Of a DNA stretch of 64,000 nt, positions 60,404 through 64,000 are shown piece by piece. Under the pieces are notes generated by a model. The model did no database searches. It saw only the letters and a program-made list of their open reading frames with translations, and was not told where the DNA came from. Position 1 is the first letter of the stretch. Each line of letters starts with the position of its first letter. Origin of the DNA: Shimia sp049116215 (GTDB taxonomy: Bacteria; Pseudomonadota; Alphaproteobacteria; Rhodobacterales; Rhodobacteraceae); assembly GCF_049116215.1 (NCBI RefSeq), contig NZ_JAGDZB010000003.1, forward strand, positions 372,001-436,000, written 5' to 3'. The position numbers and the translations under genes are program-made.

Positions 60404-60440
60404 AAAGCCGCAGAGGCGTACCCTGCGGCTTTTTCTTTTT
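60404..60440. terminator. Bidirectional terminator between lpd and the lipoprotein gene
   Basis: The stem AAAGCCGCAG/CTGCGGCTTT with a 9-base loop is followed by TTTTTCTTTTT on the plus strand. The left A residues let it act for the minus-strand lipoprotein gene as well. Confidence 0.87.
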
Positions 60441-60453
60441 GGTGAAGGCCTAG

Positions 60454-60966
60454 TCAGTTGGTCACGGCATCAACAGCGCTGAGCATCGCGTCAATTGAAG
60501 TGGTTGGCGTGATGCCCGGGAGGTACCTCTCGGTGGAAGGGCCCTGCAGACGGAGGTTTGCGCGCGACCAGGCGCTGGCCAGTGCATCTTCTACTGTGGC
60601 GTAGCCTGCGTTGTGTTCGGACGTTACGCCATTGTTCTGACGCGTGCTGAAGTGGATTTCATTGTCTTCCTCAACGTAGTCTCCAGTTGGGATGTTCTCA
60701 CGGATTACGGTGCCGCCTGGATAGGTGTAAGAGATTTGAGTGATGTAACGGACACCAACGTCGCTGGGGTCCGCGCCGCTGCGCTTGCGGACGGTGTTTC
60801 TTGTGAACACGTCAACTTTTGTGGTGACGACATCGCCGTTGGGCGTAGTGATTTCTTTCTCCTCGCTGGCGGCAAGGTCAGTGATTTCACCTGTGTACAC
60901 TGTTGTGCAGGCCGTCAACATCGCGAGGCAGCCCATTAGGAAAAGCGTTTTGACTAGTTTGATCAT
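60454..60966 (-). CDS. Hypothetical lipoprotein
   Basis: This 170-residue precursor has a clear lipoprotein signal ending in AMLTAC. The mature protein is polar, with no family I recognise. It contains a likely beta-rich middle with GVRYITQISYTYPGGTVIRENIPTGDY and a helical end with TVEDALASAWSRANLRLQG. It lies 10 bases after the beta-barrel protein gene in the same direction, so the two are probably co-transcribed and may act together at the outer membrane. Confidence 0.78.
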   Translation of the reverse strand: MIKLVKTLFLMGCLAMLTACTTVYTGEITDLAASEEKEITTPNGDVVTTKVDVFTRNTVRKRSGADPSDVGVRYITQISYTYPGGTVIRENIPTGDYVEEDNEIHFSTRQNNGVTSEHNAGYATVEDALASAWSRANLRLQGPSTERYLPGITPTTSIDAMLSAVDAVTN

Positions 60967-60976
60967 GGCTGTTCCT

Positions 60977-61777
60977 TCAGAACTTATGTGTGAGGCTTAG
61001 GTCGAAGCGTTGGTGGGTGTCTTCTGCGCCGAAGGCTTGGGCCCAGCCCAACGTGGCAGCGAAATCTTCGGTGAAGCGGTAGGTTGTGCTTAAACGCGCG
61101 CGATTTAGGTGTTTTTCGTCAGTGATGGTAATGATGGCATTTGACCATGTGTGGCTAAGCGCTGCGGAAAACACCCAGCTGTCACCGGCGAAATGGAACA
61201 CTTCTGCGCCAACAGTGTATCTATTGATATTCGTCTTGTTGGATAAGCCAGAAGTATCAAAGCTGCTGTTGGTGTGCGACGCGGCCGCCAACCCTTTGAT
61301 AAACGTGCGGGCCGACAGTGGCGCAACCTGCTCAAATTGCAAAGTACTGGTAAGGCTTTCGCCGTCGCCGGGGGTGGTAATGCCGCCGGACGTGTAGGCT
61401 TCCGAAATGTCCCCGCTTAGGAGTGTGCCTGTGAGTGTGCCTCCACGGCCGATTTCAAATTGTGCACCAAAGCCAAAGGTTGGCGTTCGGGTGGTTTGCG
61501 AATCTGGTGGGAAGGTATTATCGGTTCGCGCTTGACCAAAGAAACCGAGCAGGCGTAGATTTTCGGAGTATTGGTACCCGTACGAGAGCATTGCCGTCGT
61601 GGCATCGCGTGAAACATCTAAGTCTTCACGATTCAGAGTTGAATAGAACACTGTAACAATGTGGTCACCTGGCTCAAGCGATTGTGCCATTGCGGGCGAA
61701 GTAAATGACAACGCGGCACAGGTGCCCAATGTCATTGCCTTGAAAGACAAAAATAAATTTTTCACGTTATTCCCCAT
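60977..61777 (-). CDS. Outer membrane beta-barrel protein
   Basis: This 266-residue precursor has a signal peptide ending at AMA before QSLEPGDHIVTVFYS. The mature part shows strands of alternating polarity with aromatic girdles (TAMLSYGYQYSENLRLLGFFGQ, FGFGAQFEIGRG, RARLSTTYRFTEDFAATLGWA) and ends in LTHKF, the terminal Phe typical of outer-membrane barrels. Its size suggests 8 to 12 strands. It could be a small porin or a structural barrel. No recognised family; it leads the lipoprotein gene. Confidence 0.78.
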   Translation of the reverse strand: MGNNVKNLFLSFKAMTLGTCAALSFTSPAMAQSLEPGDHIVTVFYSTLNREDLDVSRDATTAMLSYGYQYSENLRLLGFFGQARTDNTFPPDSQTTRTPTFGFGAQFEIGRGGTLTGTLLSGDISEAYTSGGITTPGDGESLTSTLQFEQVAPLSARTFIKGLAAASHTNSSFDTSGLSNKTNINRYTVGAEVFHFAGDSWVFSAALSHTWSNAIITITDEKHLNRARLSTTYRFTEDFAATLGWAQAFGAEDTHQRFDLSLTHKF

Positions 61778-61967
61778 GTTTCGTCGCAGACGTTGCGGCG
61801 GGCACTAGGCAAAATCAATGAATTTCATAGGCGTGAGGGTGCCATAGGGCATAGTTGCAACAGTGCTGTCGCAGGGAGGTAATGGAAACCGACGCGCGGT
61901 TTTCTGGTCTCCGGGGACGAGAGGCAAAGCCGCCATTTTTGGCGACTTTGATCGATTGGTTTAGGGA

Positions 61968-62336
61968 TCAGAGTATGGCGTGCGCCAATATCATCAGCAC
62001 GCCGGAGCCGAGCACGTAGCCGACATCAACAGTGATGGCGAAGCGGGACTTGTTGATCCAGGCGCCGGTGTTGGCCACGTAGGCGGCGCAAGCGAGAATG
62101 GCCAGCAGAGCCACGGTGAGGTTCTGCGTTGTTTCGGTCAGTGCCACGATATAGGCCAGAAGCGCGATGGCGATCCAGTTGGTGAAGAGCGGACCCATTG
62201 GCATTTTCTCTGGCGGCTCGGGATCGATGTTGCTGCCTTCGGCCCAGCGTTTTTGGAGGCCCAAAACTGGTCCGTAAACCAAGAAGCCAAAAGCAGAGCA
62301 GGCGATGAAGCCAACGATAAATGCAATCCAATTCAT
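61968..62336 (-). CDS. DUF1761 membrane protein
   Basis: This 122-residue protein has four membrane helices and belongs to DUF1761: WIAFIVGFIACSAFGFLVYGPVLG at the start, then LFTNWIAIALLAYIVALTE and later helices. ATG 62336 overlaps the SRPBCC stop in ATGA and has GGAGACAACC upstream, so it is preferred to the longer frame at 62372. It is the last gene of an arsR-SRPBCC-DUF1761 operon. The function of the family is not known. Confidence 0.85.
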   Translation of the reverse strand: MNWIAFIVGFIACSAFGFLVYGPVLGLQKRWAEGSNIDPEPPEKMPMGPLFTNWIAIALLAYIVALTETTQNLTVALLAILACAAYVANTGAWINKSRFAITVDVGYVLGSGVLMILAHAIL

Positions 62337-62758
62337 AGGGTTGTCTCCAATGTTTCCAATATACGTGTCCAACCACCTTCGTGGTTGTCGCGGCTTTCCT
62401 GCGAAGGAAATCGAACATGCGTTAGGGTCAGGTTGGTGCCATCATTGGCAGGTGTCAAGATTAAGGTAACTTCGCTATCCTCTTGAGAATAGGGAGAAAC
62501 CCAGGTGAAGCGCAGTCGATTGGCGCGGTCGATTTCGAGGTATTCACCTTCGTGCGGCCAGCCTTCTTCAACATCGGGGGCTTGCATCACCACGCGAAAC
62601 CGGCCGCCGACCACGGGATCGTTGCTGGCCTCCGGCACAATCATTCCGGGGGCAGGCACCAAAAATTTCTGCATCATTTTAGGGTCCAGCCAGGCGTCAA
62701 ATACGCGTTCTGGCGGGAAAGGTAAGTGGCGGGAGATTTCCAGCGCGAGGTCAGTCAT
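62333..62758 (-). CDS. SRPBCC (AHSA1-like) protein
   Basis: This 141-residue protein has the START/SRPBCC lipid-binding fold in the AHSA1-like subgroup: ISRHLPFPPERVFDAWLDPKMMQKFLVP, VGGRFRVVMQAPD, GEYLEIDRANRLRFTWVSP and a closing GGWTRILETLE helix. Genes of this type commonly follow ArsR regulators in this exact arrangement. ATG 62758 overlaps the arsR stop by 8 bases. Its ligand is unknown. Confidence 0.92.
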   Translation of the reverse strand: MTDLALEISRHLPFPPERVFDAWLDPKMMQKFLVPAPGMIVPEASNDPVVGGRFRVVMQAPDVEEGWPHEGEYLEIDRANRLRFTWVSPYSQEDSEVTLILTPANDGTNLTLTHVRFPSQESRDNHEGGWTRILETLETTL

Positions 62759-63107
62759 TTTTGTCTTCCTCCATAAGGGCAGCTTCGAGGGCGTCCAACC
62801 GGAGCGCCCAGATCGAACGCAGGTCAGAGAACCAAGTGTCAATGAGCGACAAGGGTGCCACTTGCACCTCGATTAGGTGCTCGCGCCATTCGGTGCGGCG
62901 GCTGGCTAGACCCGCAGCCTCCAGCACTTTGATGTGCTTGGAAATCGCATTCAGGCTCAGATCAAACCGAGCGGCGATGTCGGTAACCTTCATCGGGCCG
63001 TTCTGGGCCAGAAGGGTCAGGATCGCGCGGCGGTTTGGCTCTGATGCGGCCTTGAGAATGGCGCTGAGCTGGTCCTCGGTTTTGGTGATATCTTGTCGTT
63101 CAACCAT
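62751..63107 (-). CDS. ArsR-family transcriptional regulator
   Basis: This 118-residue winged-helix protein has a recognition-helix region in VTDIAARFDLSLNAISKHIKVLEAAGLASRRTEWREHLIEV, where the helix-turn-helix is at about 40-60. No metal-binding cysteine pair is seen, so it probably senses no arsenic-type metal. It heads the SRPBCC-DUF1761 operon. ATG 63107 is used; a GTG at 63122 in the same frame would overlap the nearby inverted repeat, and neither has a strong ribosome-binding site. Confidence 0.9.
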   Translation of the reverse strand: MVERQDITKTEDQLSAILKAASEPNRRAILTLLAQNGPMKVTDIAARFDLSLNAISKHIKVLEAAGLASRRTEWREHLIEVQVAPLSLIDTWFSDLRSIWALRLDALEAALMEEDKND

Positions 63108-63115
63108 ATAGGTGA

Positions 63116-63134
63116 ATAACACGGCGCCTGTTAT
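63116..63134 (-). promoter_or_regulatory. Candidate ArsR operator
   Basis: The arms ATAACA and TGTTAT are separated by 7 bases and lie 9 to 27 bases upstream of ATG 63107. The position suits autoregulation by the ArsR-type protein. Confidence 0.5.
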
Positions 63135-63173
63135 CAGTCAGCCATTTGGGTGAATGATGTTTCGGGGCAAAAT

Positions 63174-63199
63174 AAAGGCGGCTCCTGAGAGCCGCCTTT
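63174..63199 (-). terminator. Terminator of the SWTGPG-repeat gene
   Basis: A perfect 11-base stem AAAGGCGGCTC with a CTGA loop is followed on the minus strand by ATTTTG, 23 bases after the stop. Confidence 0.8.
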
Positions 63200-63221
63200 G
63201 AGGGTTGGTTTGGTAGGCTGC

Positions 63222-64000
63222 TTATTGAACGGTGAGCGGGATTGCGGCCAGAAGCTTGTTGTCCACATCAAGGAAGTAGCGGATTTCATAGTCGCCGGGC
63301 TCATCAGGAACGGTCAGGCTGAGAGGGCTGCCATTCTCCGCATAGGTGTAGGTGAGGTAAGGTTTGGCCGCGTTGCCCACAGCGAGATAATCGCGCGGAT
63401 GACCGGGGCCGGTCCAGGTGATCTCAATGCTGCTGCCAGGCGTCGCGGTTGAGGGCGCGGTGATGGCGACGGGCACGTCTTCAACAGTCAGCGGCGTGCG
63501 GGCGAGCACTTTGATTGGATTGGTGTCCGCCACGTAGCGCAGCTCGTAGGTGCCGTGGTTGGCAGGCAAGTTGAGCGTCAGATCACTGCCGTCGCGGGTG
63601 TAGGCGTAGGAGCCGTAGTCTCCTTCAGCGGCGTCTGGTGCTACAATGGTCAAGTAGTCGCCATCGCCGCCGGGGCCAGTCCATGAGGCGGTGATTGTGC
63701 CGCCGATAGGCCCGGAGGGTGGTCCCGTGACCGTGGCGCCGACGGTTGTGACGTCAATCGGGATACGGGCTTGGATGGATCGGTCCTGCCCCAAGACATA
63801 GCGGATCTCGTGTGGGCCGGGATCGCCGGGCATCACAAGTTCTAGGGGGTTGCCTTCGCGGGTGTAAGTGTAGTTGACGTATTTGTCGTCCGGCATGCCT
63901 TTCGCGGCAACGGTGATGTAGTCTCCGTCGTAACCGGGGCCCGTCCAGGACACGATGAGCCTGGCACCGGCACCAGCGCTGCTGTCCGTTTGCAGATCAT
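63222..64000 (-). CDS. Repeat protein with SWTGPG domains, N-terminus beyond window
   Basis: Only the last 258 or so codons are visible, and the frame is open to the right edge. The visible part has three repeats of about 80 residues, each with an SWTGPG or TWTGPG opening, a GDYLTIV-like strand, a YAYTRDGS or TYTREGN stretch and an EIRYVL-like strand, plus the start of one more. The pattern suggests an Ig-like beta-sandwich repeated in tandem. In related Rhodobacteraceae proteins such repeats follow a von Willebrand A domain, which cannot be checked here. Exported location is inferred. Confidence 0.75.
   Translation of the reverse strand, partial: DLQTDSSAGAGARLIVSWTGPGYDGDYITVAAKGMPDDKYVNYTYTREGNPLELVMPGDPGPHEIRYVLGQDRSIQARIPIDVTTVGATVTGPPSGPIGGTITASWTGPGGDGDYLTIVAPDAAEGDYGSYAYTRDGSDLTLNLPANHGTYELRYVADTNPIKVLARTPLTVEDVPVAITAPSTATPGSSIEITWTGPGHPRDYLAVGNAAKPYLTYTYAENGSPLSLTVPDEPGDYEIRYFLDVDNKLLAAIPLTVQ

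Overview
The window reads as chromosomal DNA of a marine alphaproteobacterium in the Rhodobacteraceae (Roseobacter group). This rests on gene order and family types: ftsB next to pdhA, a lipoyl domain on the pyruvate dehydrogenase E1 beta subunit, a Rhodobacter-type porin, a cytochrome b561-YceI fusion, and a gene transfer agent (GTA) locus between fabF/mltG and cysE. Coding density is high and GC-rich. I found no tRNA, rRNA, CRISPR array, insertion sequence or replication origin. The species cannot be fixed from the sequence alone.

Layout. 1-7790 (minus) is a tightly overlapping type I secretion operon: Ig-repeat adhesin, TolC-like outer membrane lipoprotein, ABC exporter with a degenerate C39-like domain, and an HlyD adaptor cut by the left edge. 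A long gene-free stretch leads to a porin, trigger factor and a DUF1330 protein. 11940-13637 holds copy A of a two-gene module (small DUF3302-like membrane protein plus HlyD-like protein); copy B lies at 44286-45897. Then come a lytic transglycosylase, the rpsF-rpsR-rplI operon, YceI, an SDR and a cytochrome b561-YceI fusion. 19532-24923 is the fatty-acid block fabD, ClpP-like lipoprotein, fabG, acpP, fabF, mltG.

25467-28185 is a collapsed GTA locus. The small terminase gene g1 is followed by one open frame that joins the ATPase half of the large terminase (g2) to the C-terminal part of the last structural gene (g15); everything between is missing. cysE follows. Next are pdhA, a VOC-family gene, pdhB and pdhC (minus), ftsB, an AidB-like acyl-CoA dehydrogenase, and a PetA-like Rieske protein in which all four cluster ligands are replaced while both disulfide cysteines remain. 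37106-45897 carries an MltB-type transglycosylase, aldolase and phosphoglycerate kinase, two cyclophilins (cytoplasmic and exported), a PRMT7-like methyltransferase, a DUF3179 protein and module copy B.

45899-64000 holds a WYL regulator beside a small monooxygenase-like gene, aqpZ, a bactofilin-M23 peptidase pair, a DUF455 protein, a Bcp peroxiredoxin, a large AsmA-like protein, queA, an MFS carrier, a DUF924 protein, lpd (the E3 that would serve the pdh complex), a lipoprotein plus outer-membrane barrel pair, an arsR-SRPBCC-DUF1761 operon, and the C-terminal repeats of a large protein cut by the right edge.

Themes are envelope export and peptidoglycan remodelling, with central carbon metabolism and fatty-acid synthesis between. 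The most unusual items are the GTA deletion fusion, the ligand-free Rieske protein, the duplicated DUF3302/HlyD module and the PRMT7-like enzyme.
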